DNA from: an uncultured Clostridia bacterium
GTDB taxonomy: Bacteria > Bacillota > Clostridia > Christensenellales > CAG-138
Reading direction: 5' to 3'
Assembly: GCA_934633695.1 (NCBI GenBank)
Contig: CAKTYT010000002.1
Location: 124,001 to 188,000 of the forward strand
DNA: 64,000 bases
The stretch's first letter is position 1. Every line of letters begins with the position of its first letter. Below the pieces are notes generated by a model. The model did no database searches, was not told the origin of the DNA, and saw only the letters and a program-made list of their open reading frames with translations. This document shows, piece by piece, positions 41,700 through 50,664 of this stretch. The translations under genes and the position numbers were made by a program.

Positions 41700-42929
41700 T
41701 CACCTGTCAATCACGCCGTATTTTCTCAACAGTTCAATTCTCGACCTACCGAGAGCTATACTTGCCGAGGCACTGCTGTTTTTCGTCCTTACAGTTTCAA
41801 AAAAATAGGAAACAGCCCTGCTCACCCATGCCGCAGGCAGGAGCAGGGAACATTTTTTGATGCACGGATATCTCGCCGACATGTATCTTTTCCCCGGGAA
41901 AATGCTTTTTAAAACGCTGTGTCTCTTCCCCGTCCTGTTTGCCGCAACCGCATTAAGCGTTATGGTTGATGAATGCAGCCTTGTAAGGCTGTCAGAGCCG
42001 TACACGCCGCCGTTCAGCATATCGTCAAGCAGCGGTTCAACATCAATTTTCTGCATTTCCGCCCAGGCAGGACAGACAGAGACGGCTGACTCTTCCTTCA
42101 GAATGCCAAGTTTCCTTCCGGCAATGGCAAAAACAGCTGCGGCAAACCCAAAGGCGTGGACTTCCCCACACTGCTCGGCCAAGAGCTCCCAGTCTATATC
42201 GGCTTCGTATTCCCTCGCCCAAAGCCCAATATCGCAAACCTGTCGAATCCCGACCCCACTGTAAATAAAATGCTTGTAAGCATGAAGCAGAAGATAAAGC
42301 AAATGCTCGTGCGGAGGCATCGCAAGAAAGCCGTCAATTTCAACAGTTCTCTCAAAAATGCCGTCAAAGAAACGATTCAAACCGCACTGCGATTCTGCCG
42401 CGCTGTCAAAAAGTGAACGATGTACCTCGATGTACATTGTCTTATCATCGTTATAATAGCTGACTTCGTCAGCAGAGTTGATTTCGTCGTCGGCAGCGTC
42501 CGTGGTCATTCCAAACTCAATTAATTTATTGTGAAGTGCCATCGCTTCACCCTTCGAAATGAAAATATCATCATCTGCCGTGATCCTGTATTTCGGCATG
42601 GGATACAGTCTGCTGCAAAGCTGACCCTTCACAACAATTGGGTGCAGTGATGAATCAATTAATTTTGCATATAAATTGCGAAATTCCGTGTTGCGAATGA
42701 TTTGAGCGGCGACTTGAATTATTGCCTTTCTCTTGTACTCGCAAAACACTCTTTCGCAAGCTTCATCGACCGGCAGCAACCGCACCGATTCAAATACAAT
42801 TGGAAAAAGATATTGGTTATGAGCAAACGAGAACAACGCCTTCCACTCATCAGGCGTTATACAAACTGCTATTTTTTTTCCTTCAAATGTCGAACGTAAA
42901 ATTTCAATCAGCAGTTCTTCCTTCTTCAT
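41700..42929 (-). CDS. Nucleotidyltransferase family protein (NTP_transf_5-like)
   Basis: A 409-residue protein of the uncharacterised nucleotidyltransferase family. A Lys-Gly loop (VVKGQLCSRLYP, ~100-110) is followed by the metal-site motif RITADDDIFI (115-124). Further family features are YIEVHRSL and the helical MPPHEHLLYLLLHAYKHF. Family members are often encoded with PqqD and HPr-kinase-like proteins in lasso-peptide tailoring clusters. It may add a nucleotide or act on the peptide or a partner. The ATG at 42929 follows GTGGAGG and overlaps the end of the PqqD gene by 26 bases. Confidence 0.78.
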   Translation of the reverse strand: MKKEELLIEILRSTFEGKKIAVCITPDEWKALFSFAHNQYLFPIVFESVRLLPVDEACERVFCEYKRKAIIQVAAQIIRNTEFRNLYAKLIDSSLHPIVVKGQLCSRLYPMPKYRITADDDIFISKGEAMALHNKLIEFGMTTDAADDEINSADEVSYYNDDKTMYIEVHRSLFDSAAESQCGLNRFFDGIFERTVEIDGFLAMPPHEHLLYLLLHAYKHFIYSGVGIRQVCDIGLWAREYEADIDWELLAEQCGEVHAFGFAAAVFAIAGRKLGILKEESAVSVCPAWAEMQKIDVEPLLDDMLNGGVYGSDSLTRLHSSTITLNAVAANRTGKRHSVLKSIFPGKRYMSARYPCIKKCSLLLPAAWVSRAVSYFFETVRTKNSSASASIALGRSRIELLRKYGVIDR

Positions 42930-43212
42930 CCGTATCCTCCACGGGCACAAGATAACCGGCTTTACAAAGTTCATTAAAAAAAGACTGAATTATTGCCAAT
43001 GCTTCATCCCTGTCAATTTCGTAATCATTTACGACATGCATAATGATTTTTTCCCCGGTTTCACCCTTTTCAAGCAGTTTCCAGAGATATGCACCCGATT
43101 CGTTAAGCCAACGCACCATTGGAACTTTTTTTCTCGCCTCGCCGGAGGCAATCAGCAGCTCTTCTCCGCATATTGTCTCATGAACTACGCCGGACGAAAT
43201 CTTATACTTCAT
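42904..43212 (-). CDS. PqqD-family protein (RiPP recognition element)
   Basis: A 102-residue protein of PqqD length. It reads as the winged-helix RRE that binds leader peptides in ribosomal peptide pathways: MKYKISSGVVHETICGEELLI, VRWLNESGAYLWKLLEKGETGEKIIMHVVNDYEIDRDEALAIIQSFFNELCKAGYL. GGGAGGG precedes the ATG at 43212, which overlaps the end of the kinase gene by 11 bases. It likely presents the small peptide encoded at 43999-44172 to the kinase and nucleotidyltransferase. Confidence 0.82.
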   Translation of the reverse strand: MKYKISSGVVHETICGEELLIASGEARKKVPMVRWLNESGAYLWKLLEKGETGEKIIMHVVNDYEIDRDEALAIIQSFFNELCKAGYLVPVEDTDEEGRTAD

Positions 43213-43942
43213 CTTTAATTCCCTCCCTTTCGAGAAAATCATGGCACAACTTTGCCGAATCAAAATCACCCCTATTTTTGAGCAAGTAAACAGGGATCGA
43301 ATTCAGCATTTCCTCCTCTAAACGGCAAACCGCTCTCACTTGGCATTCATTGTCTCGTGAGAAAACAAATTGAACAAGCACTCTGCCGACCGCCTGAGCA
43401 GGGGTAAGTCTGCAAATGCTGTTCTCGTTGCACTGTTCAAGAAAAATTATGCCGCCAAGCGGAGCAGTGATATTTTGTCCCATGTTTTCCTTACCCGCCC
43501 ACGGCGAGGGGTGAACACTGAATCCATTGCTATTTTTTTTCAAAATTGGTTTGTCGCCGTTAAGCATCTGAACCTTTTCGCCGTATAGGGTTTTCCACAA
43601 AGCATACTGGGTGCTTTTTCCCGTACCGCTGGGAGCACTCAAAAGCCACGCCCTGCCGCTCCACACAAAAGCTGCTGCATGAAACACTATGCAGTCATAT
43701 TCAATCAGCTTGTCGCTCACTTTTGTACCGAGTTCGAGTTCCTCAACATAGGCTTCTGTCGGAACGACATCTGAATCTTCCGCATAAAAGTCAAAAGCGG
43801 ATTCAATTTCACTCATACTCATCGATACTTCCGCAAGCGGTGGTTTACCAGACGCAAAACGCCTGAAAGCCTCACAATATGTATTGAAATTAAACCCTAT
43901 TCTCAGTGGTATTCCGGCAAATTCAATCGTTATCTTTTCCAT
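43202..43942 (-). CDS. HPr-kinase-like P-loop protein
   Basis: A 246-residue protein with a Walker A motif SAPSGTGKST (residues 102-111) and NGDKPIL (128-134), in place of the Walker B/catalytic region of HPr kinase. SPWAGKE near 146-152 is a hallmark of this branch, which pairs with PqqD. Its known relatives phosphorylate the C-terminal Ser of lasso peptides such as paeninodin. The N-terminal ~95 residues form a helper domain. It lies 56 bases downstream of the peptide gene and overlaps PqqD, so it is the probable modifying kinase; its substrate is inferred, not shown. Confidence 0.8.
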   Translation of the reverse strand: MEKITIEFAGIPLRIGFNFNTYCEAFRRFASGKPPLAEVSMSMSEIESAFDFYAEDSDVVPTEAYVEELELGTKVSDKLIEYDCIVFHAAAFVWSGRAWLLSAPSGTGKSTQYALWKTLYGEKVQMLNGDKPILKKNSNGFSVHPSPWAGKENMGQNITAPLGGIIFLEQCNENSICRLTPAQAVGRVLVQFVFSRDNECQVRAVCRLEEEMLNSIPVYLLKNRGDFDSAKLCHDFLEREGIKDEV

Positions 43943-43998
43943 GTTATCCGAAAATGGCGGAGAAGAACGCTCCCCTCCGCCATTTCTTAGCTCAATGT

Positions 43999-44172
43999 TC
44001 AGTTAATAGGATTGCCGTAATTATCGAACACCCCGATAATCTCGCCATCCGGACTGATCATAATGTTTTGATTCGGACCAATGCTCTGAATAATTGTTCC
44101 GCTCGGCTTTCCACGCAAGAGAGTTTCGCTTATCTCTTCGGGCAAAAACAGGATGGGATTAAATTTCTTCAT
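43999..44172 (-). CDS. 57-residue peptide, candidate precursor of the modification cluster
   Basis: A small complete gene with an excellent AAAGGAG ribosome site 6 bases before its ATG (44172). The peptide has no Cys and no signal sequence. It begins MKKFNPILFLPEEISETLL. An aromatic-x-Pro-x-Leu element (F4-N-P6-I-L8) recalls the YxxPxL leader motif recognised by PqqD-like proteins in lasso systems, but is one residue shorter. The C-terminal half is Gly/Asn/Pro-rich and acidic (SPDGEIIGVFDNYGNPIN). Ser15, Thr17, Ser24, Thr26, Ser30 and Ser40 could be phosphorylated. It lies 15 bases after the secreted repeat protein and 56 bases before the kinase gene. The role as substrate is inference. Confidence 0.72.
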   Translation of the reverse strand: MKKFNPILFLPEEISETLLRGKPSGTIIQSIGPNQNIMISPDGEIIGVFDNYGNPIN

Positions 44173-44187
44173 CTCATTCTCCTTTCT

Positions 44188-47100
44188 TTAACCTTCCAGT
44201 CCATAACGGTGGTAGGTAAGGTTGAGAGTTTCGCCGTATACAGTGGTGCCATCGGGCGTTACCCAATAGGGAGTGATGACAATTGCATCACCGTTGCTCA
44301 TTCCCTTGAGGGAATAGGTGCAGCTCATCAGCTTTGCATTCCTTCCGACTTCCCTTCCGAAGAGGGTCTGTGCGGAGAGAATTCCAAAATACCTTGAGTA
44401 CTCGGTGCAGGAGATGACCTCGCCGTTGATCACAAAACCGGTGTCCCGATAGGTATCGGTATCGACAGCCGAAACAACGGAAATTCCGTTGACGGTGAAG
44501 AAGCCACGTTCCATGTACTTAACGGAGAAGAACGCATCGTCAATGTACTTGGCGTAGACATCGACCGCTTCCTGAATATCGGTAAAGTCCGCAGGAACGG
44601 TGAGTGCTTCATCGAAGTACCAGCCTGCAAAACGTTTGCCATCTACACCCTCGTAGGTTACAAGACCTGTTGCATCGCCGGGCTGTACGTTTACATCGTA
44701 AACATTGCCATTGTCGTGGACGGTGATTGCAACATCATTTACCTCGGGTTCGGAGTAAACGATGGGACCGCCGTCGGCAATGTAGGTTGACAGGAGTGTC
44801 AATGATGTAACATTGGCTGTCGTTCCAACATAAGTACATACGGGACTTGCGTCCGTCTCATGGGTCATGCCAATCATCTTGTGTTTGACACCTTCAGATG
44901 TGCTGCCGGGTCCCTCATACTTGCAGGTGCGGGTCTTCTGAGAAACCTTTACACCGTCAAGTGTGATCCAGTAGGGAGTGTACTCAATGGTCGCTCCTAC
45001 ATTATTTTCACTGTTCCAGTAGGTATTCTTGTCCATGCCGTAGCATGCAATATAACCGGTGGTGTAACCGCCACTGAGGAAAGCAGCAGCATTGTAACGG
45101 TCTGTATTTCCATTCTTGAGACCGATACGAACTTCATTGTAAAGAACAGCGTTATCACGTTTCGTAATTACAACCCTCGTTCCGTAGTTATCCGTATCAA
45201 GAAATTCCTCCGTATCCTGATTCGCAACAAAGTGTACTGTCGTACTTACTGCATCTGCATTGGAATTCGCCTTATAGGTTCCATCGAATCCGACTTCATA
45301 ATAATACTCACGGTCGACGGGAGTTACAAGGTAGAAACCGATAACATCGACAATATCGTAGTCAGTGGGGTTTACCATGGGATGCTCCCAACAGCTGAGA
45401 CTCTTGGGAACAAGGTATGCATTGGGCACTTCCCAAATATAGTACGTTTCACCTGCCACGGGGGTGAAGGACTGGGGAGTCTGACCTTCTGCATATGTCT
45501 GTGCCACTTTACAATCGTCACTGTTGAACGAACCGCCGTAGAGATAGCCGCTGGGAACCTTATTCGTAAGGTCAAATCCGCCGTTGTCATGCAGATCCCT
45601 CGTCAATGTATATTCAACGGTAGTATCAAGCTCAATGTTCTCGTGTCTGTGCTTAACATAGAACAGAGGAAGATAATAGAAAATCTTGACATTCTTTACC
45701 GCATCCTGACCATCCTCTTTCTGAATGATTATCGTCTGAATGCTTGGGCTCTTTGCGGTATCAAGTACGTATCCGTCGATGTTTTTCGCCGTTTGTGAAA
45801 CACTGGCTTGGAACTTCGCATTACCGGTAACAGAATCTGCAATAATTTCATCGGTGAGTTCATTTACAAACCTGAACTCATAAGGATACATGTTCCTAGT
45901 GTAATACAGATTGAGAACAAGAACCTCTCCTGCAATTGCAGTGCCGCTCTTATTGCTGATCTCCGCATAATAGGTGTATCCAGTAATATTCAATTCGTCA
46001 GCAGTGTAAGTGCTTCCAATTGTTACCTTCGTACTGTACGATGAATAAAGGTTATAGTTATCCTTGTTATCCACGTCCTCAACATTGGGCTTTTCAACCC
46101 AATGGTTGACCTGAACAAGCTGGTTAACCGTATCCTTACTGTACCAGAAGGTGATAATATTCTCACTGTCATCTGAGCTGAGAATAAGGGTTTTCTGGTA
46201 TGCGTCAGGGAGATACCCTGTTATAACTTCGTACGTCTCCGTGACTACGGCATCAGTTGTTGATCCAGTCTTCGGGGCATGAAGCACATTCTCAGTCCCC
46301 ACTTCCAAGTAGCGAACCGTATAGTTTACGGATTCTCTGTGAACGTAGTAGAAGGTATACTCGTACGTTTCACCCTCCGAATATTCCGTCATGGTTTCCG
46401 AATGGCTTGCAAGGGTAGGATAATATCCGGTCTTGTAACCTTCATCAAGCTGAACACCATACTTCGCTTCGAATGTTTTGGTGTAGCCTGCGGGAATCCT
46501 GCCGGTAACATCCTGTGCGACCTTGACAGAATTGTCATCCTGGAGTACAAAGTGGATGATGTAGTTTACATAGAAATCTGATCTCCACTTCGCATAGAGG
46601 TTCAGGTCACTCTTAACGGGCATCGTGTGATGATATGCATGCTCAATGCCGCTATCATCTTTATAGAACCAACCAATGAACGTATAAGGATCGTTTGTTG
46701 TGTTATATTCTTCAGCCAATGCACCATGGTTTACCGTCTCATCGTACTCGGGCATTCCGCCTTCATTCTTTGCGAATGTGACTGTATGTACAATCGGAAC
46801 CCACTTTGCATAAACAACTACGTTCGCTGCAGGCATCTTGGTATTCTCCCAGTCAACTTGCGTCGTGCAGCCGGGATCCATGTACCAACCTCCAAATTCG
46901 TAGGCACCTGCTTCGAGAGTCGCAGGATAAGCGGGGACATAATTGTTTTTATATTTTTCGGATTCGGAAAGGCTCTGTTCAAATGGGAGCTGGTCCGATA
47001 CCGTTCCACCATAGTTGTCGTTGAAGACAAGATCATAGATGTTACGAGTATAATAGAACTTTGCGTTGTTGTAACTTTTGCCGTTCTCAGTACCTTCCTT

Positions 47101-48399
47101 ATACGTAAAGCCCTCTATTGCGTACTTGTCCTCTTGAGTTACTCTATAGCCAGTACCAGGGGAAGTATCCTTATGATCAAGCTTATAACTCACTCCGTTG
47201 AATGTTGTATCCGGTGTCTCACCAGGCAGAATCTCAACATAATAATAAGCGGACTCACTGCCATCGTCTGTTTTCGGTCCATAAAATGTAGCGCCATCGA
47301 GTGGCATAGCCTTCATATTTACCTGATAAGTATCACCCCCATCAGTCGTAGACCATGTATTGCTGCCATTGTAAGTTGGCCAGTTATCGCCAATATAGGC
47401 ACCATACTTTGCAGTGATTCTAAGTTTTTCGTATTCTTCCGAGCTGGTAAACCATCCGCTGTAGGAGTAGAACTTCACAGTGTAAATGTTTCTTTTGTAG
47501 TATACATTTACAACAGTCGTACCATCGCCTGAAACCGTGACATCCGTGTCGGCATGGTCAAAGGTGAATCCCTGATAGGTCTTATCGTTTGGACCACTGA
47601 CTTTCGTTCCGGTAGTGGCTGTTCTCTGTGCTGATTCAACAAAGCTGTAGTCAGTGTCATTGGCATTCTCCTGCCAATACTGAACAACATAGTTCGCACT
47701 ACCGTCAGTCCACTGTGCAGTATGGCTCGTATCTTCCGCAGGCATTGTTGCAGGAACAGCGGGAGTCCAGCCGGTAAATGTATAGCCGGGCTTGGTGGGA
47801 TTTGTTACGCTGAGGGGTGTCCCGTAGCGTGCATAAACCGGTTCTGCACCAAAGCCGCCCTGAAGGTCGAGAGTCAGAAGATAGTAATTACGATCGTACC
47901 TGATTTCGATAACGGTACTTCCGTCTGCCGCAATCCTAACCTCCGAATCATATGGCAGTGCATAGAAGCCGCTATAATTGATTTCGAGATCGCTCGACAC
48001 AAAGTCGCCCGTACGACCGCTGTGCGGTACTGTCTCGACAAGAGTATAACCATCATCACTTATATTCTGCTGATAGTGTTCTACAGAATATGAAACGACT
48101 GCCGGCATGTACGTAACGGTTATGCTAAGATCGGCGTTGATCACCTGATCTATGGTGACAACAGACTGATCAGCTTCATAACCAATGACCGTTGGACTTG
48201 GAATGGTCTGGGTAAACTGCTGACCATGCGTAATCGTTGCCGTGAACGGAGACGCAACCTGATCTCCGTTGTCCGCTCTCACGTAGAAAACAGTAACCGT
48301 ATGCATCTGTTCGCCATCAGCAAATGCAACCGTTGAGAGCGAAGTCAACAGCATAACTGCTGCCAGCAGGAGAGCCAGCATTTTCTTGATTTTTTTCAT
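44188..48399 (-). CDS. Large secreted repeat protein (InlB B-repeat/MucBP-like modules)
   Basis: A 1403-residue protein with a standard signal peptide (MKKIKKMLALLLAAVMLLT... cleaved after ~27). It is made of many beta-modules of 60-100 residues of the Listeria-Bacteroides (Flg_new) and MucBP type, recognisable by ends like GYTFTGWTP, GAYEFGGWYMD, RFAGWYFD and VNVYYKRN. There is no LPXTG motif, dockerin or membrane anchor at the C-terminus (ends LNLTYHRYGLEG), so attachment is unknown. It opens the operon that continues with the 57-residue peptide. The promoter is at 48568-48540. It may be an adhesin or the object modified by the peptide system. Confidence 0.85.
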   Translation of the reverse strand: MKKIKKMLALLLAAVMLLTSLSTVAFADGEQMHTVTVFYVRADNGDQVASPFTATITHGQQFTQTIPSPTVIGYEADQSVVTIDQVINADLSITVTYMPAVVSYSVEHYQQNISDDGYTLVETVPHSGRTGDFVSSDLEINYSGFYALPYDSEVRIAADGSTVIEIRYDRNYYLLTLDLQGGFGAEPVYARYGTPLSVTNPTKPGYTFTGWTPAVPATMPAEDTSHTAQWTDGSANYVVQYWQENANDTDYSFVESAQRTATTGTKVSGPNDKTYQGFTFDHADTDVTVSGDGTTVVNVYYKRNIYTVKFYSYSGWFTSSEEYEKLRITAKYGAYIGDNWPTYNGSNTWSTTDGGDTYQVNMKAMPLDGATFYGPKTDDGSESAYYYVEILPGETPDTTFNGVSYKLDHKDTSPGTGYRVTQEDKYAIEGFTYKEGTENGKSYNNAKFYYTRNIYDLVFNDNYGGTVSDQLPFEQSLSESEKYKNNYVPAYPATLEAGAYEFGGWYMDPGCTTQVDWENTKMPAANVVVYAKWVPIVHTVTFAKNEGGMPEYDETVNHGALAEEYNTTNDPYTFIGWFYKDDSGIEHAYHHTMPVKSDLNLYAKWRSDFYVNYIIHFVLQDDNSVKVAQDVTGRIPAGYTKTFEAKYGVQLDEGYKTGYYPTLASHSETMTEYSEGETYEYTFYYVHRESVNYTVRYLEVGTENVLHAPKTGSTTDAVVTETYEVITGYLPDAYQKTLILSSDDSENIITFWYSKDTVNQLVQVNHWVEKPNVEDVDNKDNYNLYSSYSTKVTIGSTYTADELNITGYTYYAEISNKSGTAIAGEVLVLNLYYTRNMYPYEFRFVNELTDEIIADSVTGNAKFQASVSQTAKNIDGYVLDTAKSPSIQTIIIQKEDGQDAVKNVKIFYYLPLFYVKHRHENIELDTTVEYTLTRDLHDNGGFDLTNKVPSGYLYGGSFNSDDCKVAQTYAEGQTPQSFTPVAGETYYIWEVPNAYLVPKSLSCWEHPMVNPTDYDIVDVIGFYLVTPVDREYYYEVGFDGTYKANSNADAVSTTVHFVANQDTEEFLDTDNYGTRVVITKRDNAVLYNEVRIGLKNGNTDRYNAAAFLSGGYTTGYIACYGMDKNTYWNSENNVGATIEYTPYWITLDGVKVSQKTRTCKYEGPGSTSEGVKHKMIGMTHETDASPVCTYVGTTANVTSLTLLSTYIADGGPIVYSEPEVNDVAITVHDNGNVYDVNVQPGDATGLVTYEGVDGKRFAGWYFDEALTVPADFTDIQEAVDVYAKYIDDAFFSVKYMERGFFTVNGISVVSAVDTDTYRDTGFVINGEVISCTEYSRYFGILSAQTLFGREVGRNAKLMSCTYSLKGMSNGDAIVITPYWVTPDGTTVYGETLNLTYHRYGLEG

Positions 48400-48539
48400 T
48401 TACCTTCCTCCTAATTTTATGAGCCGATTCCCGATTCGAGGGGGAACGGACTTTCATTTGTCTGCAAAGTCTTTGCTATCGGATATTTGGAGAAGCACGT
48501 ATGCAGGATATCTGACTGCAAAGTACCCGCAACCTCAGT
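48400..48539 (-). promoter_or_regulatory. ~130-base leader of the surface-protein operon with repeated ACTTTGCAG
   Basis: Between promoter and ATG the minus strand holds two copies of ACTTTGCAG (near 48523-48515 and 48471-48463), about 50 bases apart, in similar surroundings (GTACTTTGCAGTCAGATA; AGACTTTGCAGACAAATG). They are downstream of the promoter; a role as regulator sites or RNA elements is only a suggestion. No known riboswitch was recognised. Confidence 0.35.
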
Positions 48540-48568
48540 ATCATAACATAATTTCACGGTTCGGTCAA
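48540..48568 (-). promoter_or_regulatory. Sigma-A promoter of the surface-protein/peptide operon
   Basis: Minus-strand TTGACC (48568-48563) and TATGAT (48545-48540) with a 17-base spacer, ~140 bases before the ATG of the 1403-residue protein. Confidence 0.75.
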
Positions 48569-48747
48569 GCATTTTTTTGCATTTATACCCGATATATTGC
48601 TCATTTACCGAGAAAATTTTCGCTTTTTTTGGCCGGAAAACCCTGTGTGCCACATTTTAGCCACATTTGCTCATGATTTCAAGTATGTATCACTTTTGCT
48701 TTTGTATTCTATTCCCTTAATTAATACCTGTGTGCTTTCGAGATACA

Positions 48748-48786
48748 CAAAAAACGCCCGACGGAACGTAATCCTATCAGGCGTTT
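48748..48786 (-). terminator. Terminator of the heterodimeric ABC exporter operon
   Basis: AAACGCC (48752-48758) pairs with GGCGTTT (48780-48786); on the minus strand it is followed by TTTTTTG, ~35 bases after the stop of the second ABC gene. It separates the exporter from the surface-protein operon. Confidence 0.8.
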
Positions 48787-48822
48787 CATTTTACTGTTCC
48801 GTTTGTGCCGGCTGTGCTTGCA

Positions 48823-50664
48823 TCAGCTCAATTCAAACATACCGGTATAGAGTTCGTAGTACCTGCCCTTCTTTTTGAGCAGCTCATCGTGATCGCCGCG
48901 TTCGATTATCCTGCCCTTTTCGAGCACCATAATTGCGTTGGAATTGCGGACGGTCGAGAGCCTGTGGGCGATAACGAACACTGTCCTGCCCTCCATCAGC
49001 CCATCCATACCGCGTTCGATAAGCAGCTCCGTTCGCGTATCAATGGAGCTTGTCGCCTCATCGAGGATGAGGACAGTCGGGTCTGAGACGGCAGCACGTG
49101 CGATCGCTATGAGCTGACGCTGCCCCTGTGAAAGGTTTGCACCGTCGGAAACGAGCATTGTATCGTAGCCATCGGGCAAATGGGAAACGAAATAATGGGC
49201 ATTTGCGATTTTCGCCGCATTGATGCACTCTTCATCGGTCGCACTGAGCCTGCCGTAGCGGATATTTTCCATAACCGTACCCGTGAACAGGTGCGTATCC
49301 TGCAAAACGATGCCCAGAGTGCCGCGCAGATCATTCTTCTTTATCCGTCGAACATCAATTCCATCGTACGTGATCTCACCGCTGTTGACATCGTAGAAAC
49401 GATTGATGAGATTTGTAATGGTCGTTTTGCCTGCACCGGTGGAGCCGACAAACGCAATCTTCTGCCCACATTTTGCGTAGAGCGACACATCATTCAACAC
49501 GGGAGTTACACCATCATAACTGAACGAGACATCGTGCAGCTCAACCCTGCCGACGAGGGGAACCTTTTTAACCGTGCCGTTTTCGGGAACGAGCCAGAAC
49601 CTTTCACCATTCTCTTCACCGAGAGTAACGTCGCCGTCATCAACCTCGGGCTTGACATCCATGAGCCTGAAGACACGTTCCGCACCCGCAAGAGCGAGCA
49701 GAACGAAGTTGAACTGCTGAGAAATCTGTGAAACCCTGTCTGCAAACTGACGAATGTATTGCAGGAATGCAATCAGCACACTGCCCGATGAAACAAGACC
49801 GAGTACGCCAAGCATAGTTGTCAGCGAATAGAAAATATGTGCAAGGTTGTTCATTATCGGACCCATGATGCTTGCATAGGTGTTTGCACGCGTACCGCAG
49901 GAGCAAACCTCTTCATTCAGCCCGTCAAATGCGTTGAGACATTCTTCCTCATGGTTAAAAGCCTTGACGACCTTCTGTCCCGCCATCATTTCTTCGATAT
50001 AGCCGTTTATGGAAGCGACAGCCTTTTGCTGCCTTGCAAAGTTCTTTCCGCTCTTTTTGCCGATGAGCTTAACGGTAAAGAAGACGATAAAGCCCATGAC
50101 TGCAACTATGCAGAACAACGATACCGACAGCACGAGCATCATTGCAACAACGCCAATGAGCGACGTCACGGAAATGATGAGCTGCGTTATGCTGTGATGC
50201 AAAAGCTCCCTTATTGCGTCAATATCATTCGTGTAGTAGCTCATCAGCTCACCATGCGTGTGAGTATCAAAGTAGCTTATGGGAAGGCTCTGCATTTTAT
50301 TGAACATATCCTTCCTCAGTTCACACAAAACCTTTGTCGAACAAATCAGCATGAGATAGTTCAACAGGAAGTTTGTCACGACTCCCGCAAGGTACAGAAA
50401 TGCCATGCCGATAAGCAGTGCAAGGTATTTTGCGTACTTTGCATCGGGCAAAATATTGCTCTGCTCGAGAATGCCGACAAGGGGTTTCATCTGATAGGAA
50501 GCCGCAATGATCGATGCTGAGTACAGCATGATCGAAATAACGGCAATAATGAACATCCATTTGCAGCTGCCGTAGTATCTAAACAGCCTTGCAAAGGTTT
50601 TAAAGGGATTATCCGGTTTGCGTTTGCCCTTAAAGTTTGCAGTAATATCACTCTGTTTCGGCAT
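48823..50664 (-). CDS. ABC exporter half-transporter (catalytic partner)
   Basis: A 613-residue fused membrane and ATPase protein with six N-terminal helices. The ATPase has canonical motifs: Walker A VGSTGAGKTT, signature LSQGQRQL, Walker B VLILDEATSSIDT and H-loop VIAHRLST. It is the consensus-site half of a heterodimer; its ATG directly follows the stop of the other half. Related BmrC/BmrD and LmrC/LmrD pairs export drugs. No protease domain is fused, so it is not a bacteriocin-type peptidase exporter. Confidence 0.92.
   Translation of the reverse strand: MPKQSDITANFKGKRKPDNPFKTFARLFRYYGSCKWMFIIAVISIMLYSASIIAASYQMKPLVGILEQSNILPDAKYAKYLALLIGMAFLYLAGVVTNFLLNYLMLICSTKVLCELRKDMFNKMQSLPISYFDTHTHGELMSYYTNDIDAIRELLHHSITQLIISVTSLIGVVAMMLVLSVSLFCIVAVMGFIVFFTVKLIGKKSGKNFARQQKAVASINGYIEEMMAGQKVVKAFNHEEECLNAFDGLNEEVCSCGTRANTYASIMGPIMNNLAHIFYSLTTMLGVLGLVSSGSVLIAFLQYIRQFADRVSQISQQFNFVLLALAGAERVFRLMDVKPEVDDGDVTLGEENGERFWLVPENGTVKKVPLVGRVELHDVSFSYDGVTPVLNDVSLYAKCGQKIAFVGSTGAGKTTITNLINRFYDVNSGEITYDGIDVRRIKKNDLRGTLGIVLQDTHLFTGTVMENIRYGRLSATDEECINAAKIANAHYFVSHLPDGYDTMLVSDGANLSQGQRQLIAIARAAVSDPTVLILDEATSSIDTRTELLIERGMDGLMEGRTVFVIAHRLSTVRNSNAIMVLEKGRIIERGDHDELLKKKGRYYELYTGMFELS

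Noticed and set aside
43999..44172. Lasso-peptide cluster proper
   Set aside because: Kinase, PqqD and nucleotidyltransferase are present, but the lasso cyclase and leader protease are not, and the peptide lacks a clear core with a ring-forming Gly and Asp/Glu at position 7-9; so it is not called a lasso peptide.
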